Shown piece by piece: positions 1 through 7,192 of a stretch of DNA of 15,121 nucleotides. The notes under the pieces were generated by a model. That model did no database searches. It had not been told where the DNA came from and saw only the letters and a program-made list of their open reading frames with translations. The DNA is from Balneolaceae bacterium. Lineage in GTDB: Bacteria; Bacteroidota; Rhodothermia; Balneolales; Balneolaceae. The stretch's first letter is position 1. Each line of letters starts with the position of its first letter. Location of the stretch: assembly GCA_007126675.1 (NCBI GenBank), contig SLAU01000321.1, forward strand, positions 1 through 15,121, written 5' to 3'. The position numbers and the translations under genes were made by a program.

Positions 1-30
1 GCCGGTGTAGTATCAAAAATTAAAGACTAA
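1..30 (+). CDS. tuf: Elongation factor Tu, C-terminal end (partial)
   Basis: The first ten codons read AGVVSKIKD followed by TAA. This matches the very end of EF-Tu, whose last strand in domain III typically ends in GAGVVxKI plus one or two residues. EF-Tu is the cytoplasmic GTPase that delivers aminoacyl-tRNA to the ribosome. Only nine residues are visible, so the call rests on this short motif and on the common bacterial order tuf-rpsJ at the end of the str operon. The stop codon is 13 bases before the rpsJ start, which implies co-transcription with the genes that follow. EF-G (fusA), which also often precedes rpsJ, does not end this way. Confidence 0.85.
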   Translation, partial: AGVVSKIKD

Positions 31-43
31 ACGAGTATAACAC

Positions 44-355
44 GTGGCAACACAACAGAAGATTAGAATTAAGCTGAAATCATACGATCACAATCTGATT
101 GATAAATCAGCTGAAAAAATTATTCAAACTGTTAAATCAACAGGGGCAGTTGTGTCGGGACCGATACCGCTGCCTACAAATAAAAGCATCATTACTGTTA
201 ACCGTTCTGTTCATGTGAATAAGAAGTCACGCGAACAGTTTGAATACAGATCACACAAACGTTTGATCGACATTCTTTCAACCGGTTCACAAACAGTTGA
301 CGCGCTCATGAAGCTTGAGCTGCCGTCGGGTGTGGATGTAGAAATTAAAGTGTAA
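44..355 (+). CDS. rpsJ: 30S ribosomal protein S10 (NusE)
   Basis: This is the small-subunit head protein S10, which as NusE also pairs with NusB on boxA RNA during rRNA antitermination. At 103 residues it is the usual length. Family motifs are visible: RIKLKSYDH (8-16), GPIPLPT (39-45), SREQFEYRSHKRLIDI (62-77) and the C-terminal LELPSGVDVEIKV. The start is a GTG at 44-46; no in-frame ATG lies between the tuf stop and the conserved N-terminus, and MATQQKIRIK fits the family. Only 13 bases separate it from tuf, so there is no room for an E. coli-type S10 leader bound by L4. The NusE role is of interest because a boxA-like sequence lies at the far end of this cluster (15002-15014). Confidence 0.98.
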   Translation: MATQQKIRIKLKSYDHNLIDKSAEKIIQTVKSTGAVVSGPIPLPTNKSIITVNRSVHVNKKSREQFEYRSHKRLIDILSTGSQTVDALMKLELPSGVDVEIKV

Positions 356-374
356 GATAATTCCAGGAAATACC

Positions 375-1016
375 ATGAAGGGTTTAATCGGAAAAAAAGT
401 AGGAATGACAAGTGTATTTGATGAGCTGGGCCGCAGTATCGCAGTTACAGTTATCGAAGTACCCGCTTGTTCAATTACTCAAATTAAAACAGAAGAAACC
501 GACGGATACAATTCCGTTCAGCTTGCAGCATTTGACAAAAAAGAGAAATCAGTAACCAAAGCACTGTCGGGTCATTTTGAAAAGGCAGATGTAAGTGCTA
601 AAAAAATGGTGCGTGAATTTCGCGACTTCATTCCAGAAGGTTTTGAAGTAGGTGATGAGCTGAACATTGAAGATGTATTTTCAGTTGGCGACCGCGTAGA
701 TGTAGTTGGTGTTTCGAAAGGAACCGGATTTACAGGTGTGGTAAAGCGCCATAACTTCTCAGGTGTTGGAGGCCAAACACACGGCCAGCACAACCGTGAG
801 CGTGCTCCTGGTGCGATTGGACAGGCCTCAGATCCTTCAAGAGTTTTTAAAGGAATGAAAATGGCCGGCCGTTCTGGAAATAAAAGAACAAAGATTCGAA
901 ATCTATCTATAGCAAAAATTTATCCGGATACTAACATGGTTCTTGTAACCGGTGGTGTTCCCGGACCAAACGGCGGATACGTATTAATTCACAATAAATC
1001 ACAGAGTGTATCCTGA
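375..1016 (+). CDS. rplC: 50S ribosomal protein L3
   Basis: L3 is an early-assembly protein of the large subunit that reaches toward the peptidyl-transferase centre through a long loop. The protein has 213 residues, near the family norm. It opens with MKGLIGKKVGMTSVF, has KGTGFTGVVKRHNFSG (115-130), the loop around 131-150, and VFKGMKMAGRSGN (157-169). Gln150, in AIGQ, aligns with the glutamine methylated by PrmB in E. coli, although no prmB is in view. An AGGA stretch lies a few bases before the ATG and gives modest Shine-Dalgarno support. The stop TGA shares its last base with the rplD ATG (TGATG), so translation of the two is probably coupled. Confidence 0.99.
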   Translation: MKGLIGKKVGMTSVFDELGRSIAVTVIEVPACSITQIKTEETDGYNSVQLAAFDKKEKSVTKALSGHFEKADVSAKKMVREFRDFIPEGFEVGDELNIEDVFSVGDRVDVVGVSKGTGFTGVVKRHNFSGVGGQTHGQHNRERAPGAIGQASDPSRVFKGMKMAGRSGNKRTKIRNLSIAKIYPDTNMVLVTGGVPGPNGGYVLIHNKSQSVS

Positions 1017-1666
1017 TGAAATTAACTATCTATAAAACTGACGGAAAAAGCAGTGGCAAAAAAGCAGATCTTGACGATCTGATTTTCGGCATCGAGCCAA
1101 ATGAAACTGTTTTGTATGAAGATGTTAGAAGATACCTTGCCAATAAGCGACAAGGTACTGCCAGCACTAAAGAACGCGGAGAAGTTCGCGGCGGCGGTAA
1201 AAAAGCATATAAGCAGAAAGGTACCGGTATGGCCCGAAGAGGTTCAATCCGTTCACCTCTTCTGAAAGGTGGTGGTACAGTTTTTGGACCGAAGCCACGC
1301 ACATACACAGTGCGCTTAACTAAAAAAGCTAAAAGGCTCGCAAGAAAATCTGCTCTATCTCTGAAGGCAGCAGAAAAGTCCATTAAGATTGTTGAAGACT
1401 TTTCATACGAAGTGCCAAAAACAAAGAAGGTAATTGAACTTCTTGATGCATTAGAATTGACCGGACAAAAAGTGTTGATTTTAACTGCTGAATCAGACAA
1501 AAATGTTTATAAGTCTGCCCGCAACATTCCGGGAGTAGATGTATTGGCCGGCAATTTGCCAAATACATATCAAATCATGAATTGTGATGTGCTGTTAATT
1601 CAAAATAGTGCAATTGAAGTACTTGAAAACAGTTTTTCACAAAAAGTTGAAGAGGCCGCAGCATGA
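1016..1666 (+). CDS. rplD: 50S ribosomal protein L4
   Basis: L4 binds 23S rRNA domain I, and its extended loop lines the peptide exit tunnel. The 216-residue protein has the typical basic, glycine-rich loop at about residues 44-100 (RQGTASTKERGEVRGGGKK, then KQKGTGMARRGSIRSPLLKG and GGTVFGPKPR), followed by the alpha/beta globular domain. It overlaps rplC by one base upstream and rplW by four bases (ATGA) downstream. In E. coli L4 represses the S10 operon by binding its leader RNA; no such leader can fit upstream of rpsJ here, so that mode of control is not supported by this sequence. Confidence 0.99.
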   Translation: MKLTIYKTDGKSSGKKADLDDLIFGIEPNETVLYEDVRRYLANKRQGTASTKERGEVRGGGKKAYKQKGTGMARRGSIRSPLLKGGGTVFGPKPRTYTVRLTKKAKRLARKSALSLKAAEKSIKIVEDFSYEVPKTKKVIELLDALELTGQKVLILTAESDKNVYKSARNIPGVDVLAGNLPNTYQIMNCDVLLIQNSAIEVLENSFSQKVEEAAA

Positions 1667-1953
1667 GTATTTTAATTCAACCGCTTATTACCGAGAAATT
1701 AACACGTTTGCAGGAAGAGCATCAGCAGTATGCTTTTAAAGTGCAGAAAACTGCAACAAAACCGGAAATAAAAAGAGCCATTGAAGAGCGATATCCCGGA
1801 GTAAAAGTTGCCCGGGTAAATACAATAATTGTTCCTTCGAAGCCAAAAGGCCGTTTTACAAAAAGCGGATTTATAAGCGGACGAAGTGCAGTTTGGAAAA
1901 AAGCAATAGTTTCGCTTAAAGAAGGCGAAATTGATTTCTTCAGTGAAGTTTAA
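1663..1953 (+). CDS. rplW: 50S ribosomal protein L23
   Basis: L23 sits at the exit of the peptide tunnel and is the docking site for trigger factor and the signal recognition particle. At 96 residues it has the usual compact size. It opens with ILIQPLITEKLTRLQEE and has the central YAFKVQKTATKPEIKRAIEE segment (23-42), the VNTIIVPSKPKGR segment (52-64) and a conserved AIVSLKEGE near the end. The ATG overlaps the rplD stop as ATGA, an arrangement typical of translational coupling. The next gene, rplB, follows after 14 bases. Confidence 0.99.
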   Translation: MSILIQPLITEKLTRLQEEHQQYAFKVQKTATKPEIKRAIEERYPGVKVARVNTIIVPSKPKGRFTKSGFISGRSAVWKKAIVSLKEGEIDFFSEV

Positions 1954-1967
1954 ACTAAGAGAATAAA

Positions 1968-2804
1968 ATGCCTACAAGACAATTAAAACCAGTTACACCC
2001 GGCCAGCGTCACAGGATTGCTCCTGTTTTTGATGATGTAACCACTGACAAGCCGTTAAAGTCCCTTACTAAAGGGAAAAAGCAAAGCGGCGGCCGTAACA
2101 ATCGCGGACGAAAAACATCGCGTCACAGAGGCGGCGGGCACAAACGCAAGCACAGAATAATTGACTTTAAGCGAAACAAGTTTGACATCCCCGCTAAAGT
2201 TCAAACAATCGAGTATGATCCAAACCGATCAGCAAGAATAGCACTTTTGGCTTATGCTGATGGTGAGAAAAGATATATCATTGCACCGAACAGATTGTCG
2301 GTAGGTGATACTGTGATCAGCGGTGAAGCTGTTGCGCCCGATGTTGGTAATGCAATGCCAATGAAAAATATGCCGTCAGGTACTACTATTCACAACATTG
2401 AATTACAGCCAGGAAAAGGCGCACAACTCTGCAGAAGTGCAGGAACTGCTGCCCAGCTGGTTGCTAAGCAGGAAAAGTATGTAACTGTTAAACTTCCTTC
2501 AGGAGAAACCCGAATGATCTTAGGTACCTGTATTGCTACTGTAGGTGCTACAAGTAATCCGGATCATTTTAATACAACAAAAGGAAAAGCAGGAAGAAAC
2601 AGGTGGCTTGGCCGGCGTCCGCAAACAAGGGGTGTTGCAATGAACCCTGTTGATCACCCAATGGGTGGTGGCGAAGGTAAGGCATCAGGCGGACATCCGC
2701 GTTCACCATGGGGCCAGGCCTCGAAAGGGAAGAAGACCAGAAACAGAAAAAAGCTGTCTTCCAAATTCATTGTTAAACGAAGAAAAACTAAAAAAGCTAA
2801 GTAA
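1968..2804 (+). CDS. rplB: 50S ribosomal protein L2
   Basis: L2 is the most conserved large-subunit protein. It supports subunit joining and the peptidyl-transferase centre. The 278-residue protein shows GGRNNRGRKTSRHRGGGHK (41-59), the central OB/SH3-type body, and NPVDHPMGGGEG (226-237). His230 aligns with the histidine (E. coli His229) linked to peptidyl-transferase activity. The next conserved histidine of E. coli (HPHGGG) is methionine here, which I recall as common in Bacteroidota L2. The tail is strongly basic. The start is an ATG after an A-rich stretch with no clear Shine-Dalgarno sequence. The rpsS start lies only two bases after the stop. Confidence 0.99.
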   Translation: MPTRQLKPVTPGQRHRIAPVFDDVTTDKPLKSLTKGKKQSGGRNNRGRKTSRHRGGGHKRKHRIIDFKRNKFDIPAKVQTIEYDPNRSARIALLAYADGEKRYIIAPNRLSVGDTVISGEAVAPDVGNAMPMKNMPSGTTIHNIELQPGKGAQLCRSAGTAAQLVAKQEKYVTVKLPSGETRMILGTCIATVGATSNPDHFNTTKGKAGRNRWLGRRPQTRGVAMNPVDHPMGGGEGKASGGHPRSPWGQASKGKKTRNRKKLSSKFIVKRRKTKKAK

Positions 2805-2806
2805 GT

Positions 2807-3076
2807 ATGCCTCGTTCACTAAAAAAAGGGCCTTTTGTTCATTATAAACTTCAGCGTAAAGTTGATGAAATGAATGAGAGCGGAAAGAAAAAAGTGATTA
2901 AAACATGGTCAAGAAGTTCAATGATCACTCCAGATTTTATTGGGCTTACAATTGCTGTACATAATGGCAAGCAATTTATACCTGTCTATATCACTGACAA
3001 TATGGTAGGTCATAAGCTTGGAGAATTCGCACCTACAAGAACGTTCAGGGGCCACCCGATTAAGAAAGCTAAATAA
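2807..3076 (+). CDS. rpsS: 30S ribosomal protein S19
   Basis: S19 lies in the head of the small subunit, where it partners S13 and helps bridge to the large subunit. The 89 residues match the usual length. The hallmarks are MPRSLKKGPFV at the N-terminus, the TWSRSSMITPDFIGLTIAVHNGK segment, and GHKLGEFAPTRTFRGH near the C-terminus. The gene begins two bases after the rplB stop, so ribosomes finishing L2 could restart directly. It is followed by an 18-base gap to rplV. Confidence 0.99.
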   Translation: MPRSLKKGPFVHYKLQRKVDEMNESGKKKVIKTWSRSSMITPDFIGLTIAVHNGKQFIPVYITDNMVGHKLGEFAPTRTFRGHPIKKAK

Positions 3077-3094
3077 TTAGAAAGGAAAGTTTTG

Positions 3095-3475
3095 ATGGAA
3101 ACTCAAAAATTTGAAGCAAGAGCTGTTCAAAGACATTTAAGAAAGCCGGCAAGAAAAATTCGCCTGGTTGCTGATTTGGTTCGTGGTGAACGAGTAGATC
3201 GTGCGCTAAAACAGCTCGAATTCACAAAAAAAGGGACTGCATACGATGTTGCAAAAGTGATTAAATCAGCTTCTGCAAACATCCGCGATAAGTTCGAGGA
3301 AGAAAGACTGGACAACGAACTGCTTTACATCAAAGAAATTTATGTAGACGAAGGTGTAACGTTAAAGCGAATTCAGCCCGCTCCTATGGGACGTGCACAT
3401 CGCATTAACAAGCGAAGCAGCCACATAACTGTTGTGGTAGCTAAACAAGAAGATGAAATAGTAACTGAAGCTTAA
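3095..3475 (+). CDS. rplV: 50S ribosomal protein L22
   Basis: L22 is a large-subunit protein whose long beta-hairpin forms part of the exit-tunnel wall. From the ATG at 3095 it has 126 residues. The globular part includes RKPARKIRLVADLVRG (17-31). The hairpin carries RIQPAPMGRAHRINKRSSH (92-110), where macrolide-resistance changes occur in other bacteria; no such change is evident by eye. A TTG at 3092 would add one methionine, but I prefer the ATG, which has AAAGGAAAG (3081-3089) just upstream as a possible Shine-Dalgarno. The tail beyond residue 115 is acidic and not well conserved. Confidence 0.97.
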   Translation: METQKFEARAVQRHLRKPARKIRLVADLVRGERVDRALKQLEFTKKGTAYDVAKVIKSASANIRDKFEEERLDNELLYIKEIYVDEGVTLKRIQPAPMGRAHRINKRSSHITVVVAKQEDEIVTEA

Positions 3476-3487
3476 ACGAGCAGAATT

Positions 3488-4228
3488 TTGGGACAAAAAA
3501 CCAATCCAACAGGACTTAGACTTGGAATTATAAAAGGCTGGGACTCCAACTGGTATTCCGAAGAGAATCAACCGGAAATGCTTTTGGAGGATAACAAATT
3601 GCGTGAATATCTCGCAGCCCGTCTCCGTAACGGAGGTCTTTCTAATGTAGTAATTGAGCGTACACCTAAGCGTATTCTTTTAACACTGAATACATCGCGT
3701 CCGGGTGTAATTATTGGTAAGGGCGGAGAGCAAATTGAGCTTCTTCGCGAAGAGTTGAAAAAAATTACCAATAAAGAAGTTCAAATTAATGTGAGCGAAA
3801 TTAAACGCCCTGAGCTGGACGCCAGCCTTGTTGCGCAGAATATCGCACAGCAGCTTCAGGCTCGTGTATCATTCAGAAGAGCGATGAAAACCGCTATTTC
3901 ATCTGCAATGAGAATGGGAGCTAAAGGAATTAAAATTAAGTGCGCAGGACGACTTGGCGGTGCTGAAATGGCACGAACCGAGCAGTATAAAGAAGGACGT
4001 GTGCCTCTGCATACACTGCGTGCTGATATTGATTATGCAAACACCACATCAAATACCATTTACGGATCAATTGGTGTGTCGGTTTGGATTTTCAAAGGAG
4101 AAATTATTGGTGATGTAGATCTGACCCCGGGTTCACAACAAAGCCAGGGCGAAAGTGAACCACAGCGTAAGCGTAGTGGCGGAAGAAGAAAATCTTCGGG
4201 CCGCTCTAAAAGAAAAAGCAGAAACTAA
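3488..4228 (+). CDS. rpsC: 30S ribosomal protein S3 (TTG start)
   Basis: S3 forms part of the mRNA entry channel and contributes to ribosomal helicase activity. The protein has 246 residues. It opens with MGQKTNPTGLRLGIIKGWDS, the highly conserved S3 N-terminus. The KH RNA-binding domain has its GxxG as GKGG at 77-80, and the C-terminal domain includes GRLGGAEMARTE. A basic, Ser/Gly/Arg/Lys-rich tail occupies about residues 225-246. The only start that gives the conserved N-terminus is TTG at 3488-3490; the preceding bases are AT-rich with no Shine-Dalgarno match. A rare start codon in a highly expressed gene is unusual. Confidence 0.97.
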   Translation: MGQKTNPTGLRLGIIKGWDSNWYSEENQPEMLLEDNKLREYLAARLRNGGLSNVVIERTPKRILLTLNTSRPGVIIGKGGEQIELLREELKKITNKEVQINVSEIKRPELDASLVAQNIAQQLQARVSFRRAMKTAISSAMRMGAKGIKIKCAGRLGGAEMARTEQYKEGRVPLHTLRADIDYANTTSNTIYGSIGVSVWIFKGEIIGDVDLTPGSQQSQGESEPQRKRSGGRRKSSGRSKRKSRN

Positions 4229-4245
4229 TAAACGGTATCTGAACA

Positions 4246-4668
4246 ATGTTAGAACCCAAAAGAGTAAAAAGAAGGCGTGTCCATAGAGACAAACTTAAGG
4301 GAAACTCCAACAGAGGTAACCAATTAGCATTTGGAAGTTTTGGACTTAAGGCACTTGAACCAAAGTTTATTACATCTCGGCAAATAGAAGCTTGCAGGGT
4401 GGCAATTGCCAGAAGTCTTCAGCGTGATGGAAAAACCTTTATTCGAATTTTCCCCGACAGGCCAATTACCAGAAAACCTGCCGAAACCAGAATGGGTAAG
4501 GGTAAAGGAGCACTTGATCACTTTATTGCTGTAGTTAAGCCCGGCAGAATTTTGTTCGAAATTGCAGGAGTTAGTGAAGATAAAGCACAGGAAGCATTAC
4601 GACGTGCGTCACATAAACTTCCGATTAAAACTAAATTTGTGAAGCGTAGAGATTACGACGGAGCATAA
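4246..4668 (+). CDS. rplP: 50S ribosomal protein L16
   Basis: L16 binds near the A-site tRNA on the large subunit and is needed for late assembly. The length of 140 residues is typical. Visible family features are MLEPKRVKRRRVHR at the start, a central FGSFGLKALEP, and RKPAETRMGKGKGALDHF (77-93) followed by VVKPGRILFEI. Arg82 in TRMGKG aligns with the E. coli arginine hydroxylated by YcfD; whether that happens here cannot be told from this window. The gene lies in the standard rpsC-rplP-rpmC order. Confidence 0.99.
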   Translation: MLEPKRVKRRRVHRDKLKGNSNRGNQLAFGSFGLKALEPKFITSRQIEACRVAIARSLQRDGKTFIRIFPDRPITRKPAETRMGKGKGALDHFIAVVKPGRILFEIAGVSEDKAQEALRRASHKLPIKTKFVKRRDYDGA

Positions 4669-4683
4669 CAAGGGGAATTGATT

Positions 4684-4881
4684 ATGAAAGCACATGAAAT
4701 GCGTGATCTGTCACTTGCTGAACTTGAAGCAAGGCTAAAAGATGAAAAAGAGGCTTTAATTGATTTTAGATTCAATAAAGCTATTGCAGGGCAAATTGAA
4801 AACCCGGCACGTATCAAAAATACACGCCGCGAAATCGCCCGTTTAATTACGATTATTAATGAAAAAAAAGGTGCTGAATAA
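4684..4881 (+). CDS. rpmC: 50S ribosomal protein L29
   Basis: L29 is a small helical protein next to L23 at the tunnel exit. From the ATG at 4684 the protein has 65 residues: MKAHEMRDLSLAELEARL, a central LIDFRFNKAIAGQIENP, and RIKNTRREIARLITII near the end, all typical of the family. A TTG two codons upstream (4678) would add Met-Ile. I prefer the ATG because AAGGGG (4670-4674 area) then lies at a normal Shine-Dalgarno distance and MKAHEMR is the usual family start. Its stop is four bases before the rpsQ ATG. Confidence 0.97.
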   Translation: MKAHEMRDLSLAELEARLKDEKEALIDFRFNKAIAGQIENPARIKNTRREIARLITIINEKKGAE

Positions 4882-4885
4882 CGAT

Positions 4886-5149
4886 ATGGCACAAGCAGAA
4901 CGAGCACAAAGAAGAACCAGAACCGGTCGGGTTGTAAGCAACCGGATGGATAAAAGTATAACAGTAGCTGTAGACAGGCAGATTAAACATGCTGTTTACG
5001 GTAAGTTTATCACAAAAACCACCAAATACATGGCACACGATGAGAAGAATGATGCCAACATTGGTGACACAGTACTAATAATGTCAACCCGCCCGCTTTC
5101 AAAGCGAAAATCATGGCGTTTGGTTGAAGTTATCGAAAGGGCAAAGTAA
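4886..5149 (+). CDS. rpsQ: 30S ribosomal protein S17
   Basis: S17 is a primary 16S rRNA-binding protein with an OB fold. From the ATG at 4886 it has 87 residues. They include the conserved RTGRVVSNRMDKSITVAVDR (12-31 area), HAVYGKFITKTTKYMAHDE, and the C-terminal signature STRPLSKRKSWRLVEV. A longer reading frame from the ATG at 4859 would add nine lysine/asparagine-rich residues inside the end of rpmC. I reject it because S17 proteins normally begin just before this arginine-rich segment. The gene closes the S10 block and is followed by a 23-base gap. Confidence 0.97.
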   Translation: MAQAERAQRRTRTGRVVSNRMDKSITVAVDRQIKHAVYGKFITKTTKYMAHDEKNDANIGDTVLIMSTRPLSKRKSWRLVEVIERAK

Positions 5150-5172
5150 CGATCAATCTGTAGGAAATTCCA

Positions 5173-5541
5173 ATGATTCAAACACAATCTACACTAAATG
5201 TTGCTGACAACAGCGGTGCACGAAAGGTCATGTGTATTAAAGTACTGGGTGATTCTCGCAGAAGATATGCCCGGATCGGTGACCTCATCTCATGCTCAGT
5301 AAAAACTGCAATACCCGGTGGTAATGTGAAGAAAGGGGAAGTAGTTAAAGCTGTTATTGTCAGAACCAAGAAAGAAGTTCGCCGTAAGGATGGAAGTTAT
5401 ATCCGGTTTGATGAAAATGCGGCAGTAATTATTAACAAGGAAAATGAACCGGTAGGAACACGTATTTTTGGTCCCGTTGCGCGGGAACTCCGTGAAAGAA
5501 ATTTCATGAGAATTGTTTCACTGGCTCCTGAAGTACTTTAA
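5173..5541 (+). CDS. rplN: 50S ribosomal protein L14
   Basis: L14 is a five-stranded beta-barrel protein at the subunit interface. Its contacts include L19 and 16S helix 14, and it is the target of the silencing factor RsfS in other bacteria. The length is 122 residues, exactly the common size. The N-terminus MIQTQSTLNVADNSGARKVM, GDLISCSVKTAIPGGNVKKG (37-56), VRTKKEVRRKDGSYIRFDEN (63-82) and the end GTRIFGPVARELR...MRIVSLAPEVL are all canonical. It opens the spc block, 23 bases after rpsQ, so no separate promoter region is evident. Confidence 0.99.
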   Translation: MIQTQSTLNVADNSGARKVMCIKVLGDSRRRYARIGDLISCSVKTAIPGGNVKKGEVVKAVIVRTKKEVRRKDGSYIRFDENAAVIINKENEPVGTRIFGPVARELRERNFMRIVSLAPEVL

Positions 5542-5552
5542 AGATTAGCGTT

Positions 5553-5906
5553 ATGCCACGTAAGTACAACAAAAAAAGAAAATTACATATTAAAAGAGGT
5601 GACGAAGTATTCGTCATCGCAGGTAACGATAAAGGTGAAAGAGGCCGGGTGCTGGCAGTTTATCCTAAACGAGAGAAAGTACTTGTTGAAGGAATAAACA
5701 TGAGAACACACCACGATAAACCTTCACAGGAAAACCCTCAGGGTGGTCGTTTAAAAAGAGAAGCACCTGTTCATGCCTCTAACCTGATGGTAATTGATCC
5801 AACTACCGACGAACCGTCAAGAATTGGAAGGAAGCGTATTGAAGAAGAAGGCGGCGGACGTTGGGTTCGGTATTCAAAAGACAGCGGTGAAATTTTAGAT
5901 AAATAA
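5553..5906 (+). CDS. rplX: 50S ribosomal protein L24
   Basis: L24 starts large-subunit assembly by binding the 5' end of 23S rRNA and later sits near the tunnel exit. The protein has 117 residues, somewhat longer than the roughly 103-105 of E. coli-type L24. The KOW motif is clear (HIKRGDEVFVIAGNDKGERG, 12-31), followed by VLVEGINMRTHHDKPS and HASNLMVIDP. The extra length is at the C-terminus, where a Glu/Gly-rich stretch (97-102) is followed by RWVRYSKDSGEILDK; a similar VRY-K-SGE ending is common in Bacteroidota. An 11-base gap separates it from rplN. Confidence 0.99.
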   Translation: MPRKYNKKRKLHIKRGDEVFVIAGNDKGERGRVLAVYPKREKVLVEGINMRTHHDKPSQENPQGGRLKREAPVHASNLMVIDPTTDEPSRIGRKRIEEEGGGRWVRYSKDSGEILDK

Positions 5907-5918
5907 TTCTGAATAGGA

Positions 5919-6464
5919 ATGGCAGAAGCAAGATTATATACACAATACAAAGACGAAATCGTAGAAAAACTTACGAAACAGTTTAACTACGAAAACGTAA
6001 TGGGTGTACCAAAATTAAAGAAGATTGTAATTAATGTAGGCTATGGCGATGCAATTAATGACGCCAAAGCACTTGATACAATCGTTGACAATATCGGTGC
6101 AATAACCGGACAACGACCCGTTAAAACCAAAGCCAAAAAATCGATCTCTAACTTTAAGTTAAGAGAAGGGCAGGAAATTGGATGCAAAGTTACACTTCGC
6201 GGAAAAATTATGTACGAATTCCTCGACAGACTTGTTAACCTTGCACTGCCGAGAACCCGCGACTTTCAGGGTGTTCCTAACAAGAGCTTTGACGGGCGAG
6301 GTAACTACACAATGGGAGTTAAGGAACACACCATTTTTCCTGAAATTGATGTAGATAAAGTTAGTAAAGTACATGGCATGGATATAACTTTTGTTACATC
6401 CGCTGAGACTGATGAAGAAGCTTTTTCGCTTCTCTCGCACTTTGGAATGCCATTTAAGAAATGA
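5919..6464 (+). CDS. rplE: 50S ribosomal protein L5
   Basis: L5 is part of the 5S rRNA-protein complex in the central protuberance and contacts P-site tRNA and S13. The 181 residues match the family. The signatures are VPKLKKIVINVGYGDA (30-45), ITGQRPVKTKAKKSISNFKL (62-81), and the flexible loop region RDFQGVPNKSFDGRGNY (114-130) followed by GVKEHTIFPEIDVDKV. The start ATG lies 12 bases after rplX; an AGGA abuts it too closely to act as a normal Shine-Dalgarno. I see no sign that the S8-binding regulatory hairpin of E. coli is kept here, but this was not computed. Confidence 0.99.
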   Translation: MAEARLYTQYKDEIVEKLTKQFNYENVMGVPKLKKIVINVGYGDAINDAKALDTIVDNIGAITGQRPVKTKAKKSISNFKLREGQEIGCKVTLRGKIMYEFLDRLVNLALPRTRDFQGVPNKSFDGRGNYTMGVKEHTIFPEIDVDKVSKVHGMDITFVTSAETDEEAFSLLSHFGMPFKK

Positions 6465-6491
6465 ATTTGAACCAGAAAGTACAGTAAACCA

Positions 6492-6761
6492 ATGGCTAAA
6501 AAATCCTGGATAGCACGTAACGAAAAAAGAAAACGAACAGTTGATAAGTACGCCGAAAAAAGACGTGAGCTTAAAGAAGCCGGCGATTACGAAGCACTGC
6601 AAAAACTGCCGCGGGATGCGAGTCCTACACGCGTCAGAAACCGATGCAGCATAACCGGTCGTTCAAGAGGTTATGTAAGTAAATATGGTGTGTCCAGAAT
6701 TAAATTTCGGGAGCTGGCACTAAGCGGAAAAATTCCCGGCATCAGAAAGGCAAGTTGGTAA
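6492..6761 (+). CDS. rpsN: 30S ribosomal protein S14, zinc-free long form
   Basis: S14 is a late-binding protein of the small-subunit head. At 89 residues this is the long form. The CxxC pairs of the zinc-binding short form are absent, leaving only Cys52 in NRCSITGRSRGY. The C-terminus has VSRIKFRELALSGKIPGIRKASW, the standard S14 ending. The middle segment EAGDYEALQKLPRDASP (29-45) is strongly reminiscent of Bacteroidota S14. It lies in the usual rplE-rpsN-rpsH order after a 27-base gap. Confidence 0.99.
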   Translation: MAKKSWIARNEKRKRTVDKYAEKRRELKEAGDYEALQKLPRDASPTRVRNRCSITGRSRGYVSKYGVSRIKFRELALSGKIPGIRKASW

Positions 6762-6778
6762 TTTAGAGGAATAAAAAA

Positions 6779-7174
6779 ATGCAAAGCGATCCAGTATCAG
6801 ATTATTTAACACGTATCAGAAATGCCCAGCAGGCAGGACACCGCAGAGTTGATATACCTGCATCAAAGCTGAAGCGGGCTATGACCAAAATTCTTGTTGA
6901 TAAAGGTTATGTGAACAAGTACATCGATATCACAGACAACAAACAGGGAATATTGCGTCTGTTTTTAAAGTACGATGCGTATGGACAACCTGTAATCAAA
7001 GAGTTAAAACGTGTTTCAAAACCCGGTTTAAGAAAGTATAGCTCAAATGAAAATATACCACAGGCTTACAATGGACTGGGCATTGTTATCGTATCCACTT
7101 CGAAGGGAGTGATGACTGATAAAGAAGCACGAAAATTAAAAGTTGGCGGAGAGCTTCTCTGCACTGTTTACTAA
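6779..7174 (+). CDS. rpsH: 30S ribosomal protein S8
   Basis: S8 binds the central domain of 16S rRNA and is a key assembly protein. The 131 residues open with MQSDPVSDYLTRIRNAQQAG, the standard start. The C-terminal motif is GLGIVIVSTSKGVMTDKEAR (98-117) followed by KVGGELLCTVY. In E. coli S8 is also the translational repressor of the spc operon. AGAGGA at 6765-6770, nine bases before the ATG, is one of the better Shine-Dalgarno-like sequences in the window. Confidence 0.99.
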   Translation: MQSDPVSDYLTRIRNAQQAGHRRVDIPASKLKRAMTKILVDKGYVNKYIDITDNKQGILRLFLKYDAYGQPVIKELKRVSKPGLRKYSSNENIPQAYNGLGIVIVSTSKGVMTDKEARKLKVGGELLCTVY

Positions 7175-7192
7175 AAAAAGAAATTTTAAGCT

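Noticed and set aside
1030..1500. A 156-codon open frame on the minus strand inside rplD.
   Set aside because: It lies wholly opposite a well-conserved L4 gene, has no recognisable domain, and its composition mirrors the codons of the real gene.
2650..2847. A + strand open frame overlapping the end of rplB and the start of rpsS in another frame.
   Set aside because: Both overlapped genes are certain and the translated product shows no known motif.
4859..4885. Upstream ATG that would extend S17 by nine residues into rpmC.
   Set aside because: The added Lys/Asn residues are not part of the S17 family, and the ATG at 4886 gives the expected N-terminus and spacing.
6159..6602. A 147-codon minus-strand open frame across rplE and rpsN.
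   Set aside because: It spans two conserved genes on the other strand and shows no recognisable protein features.
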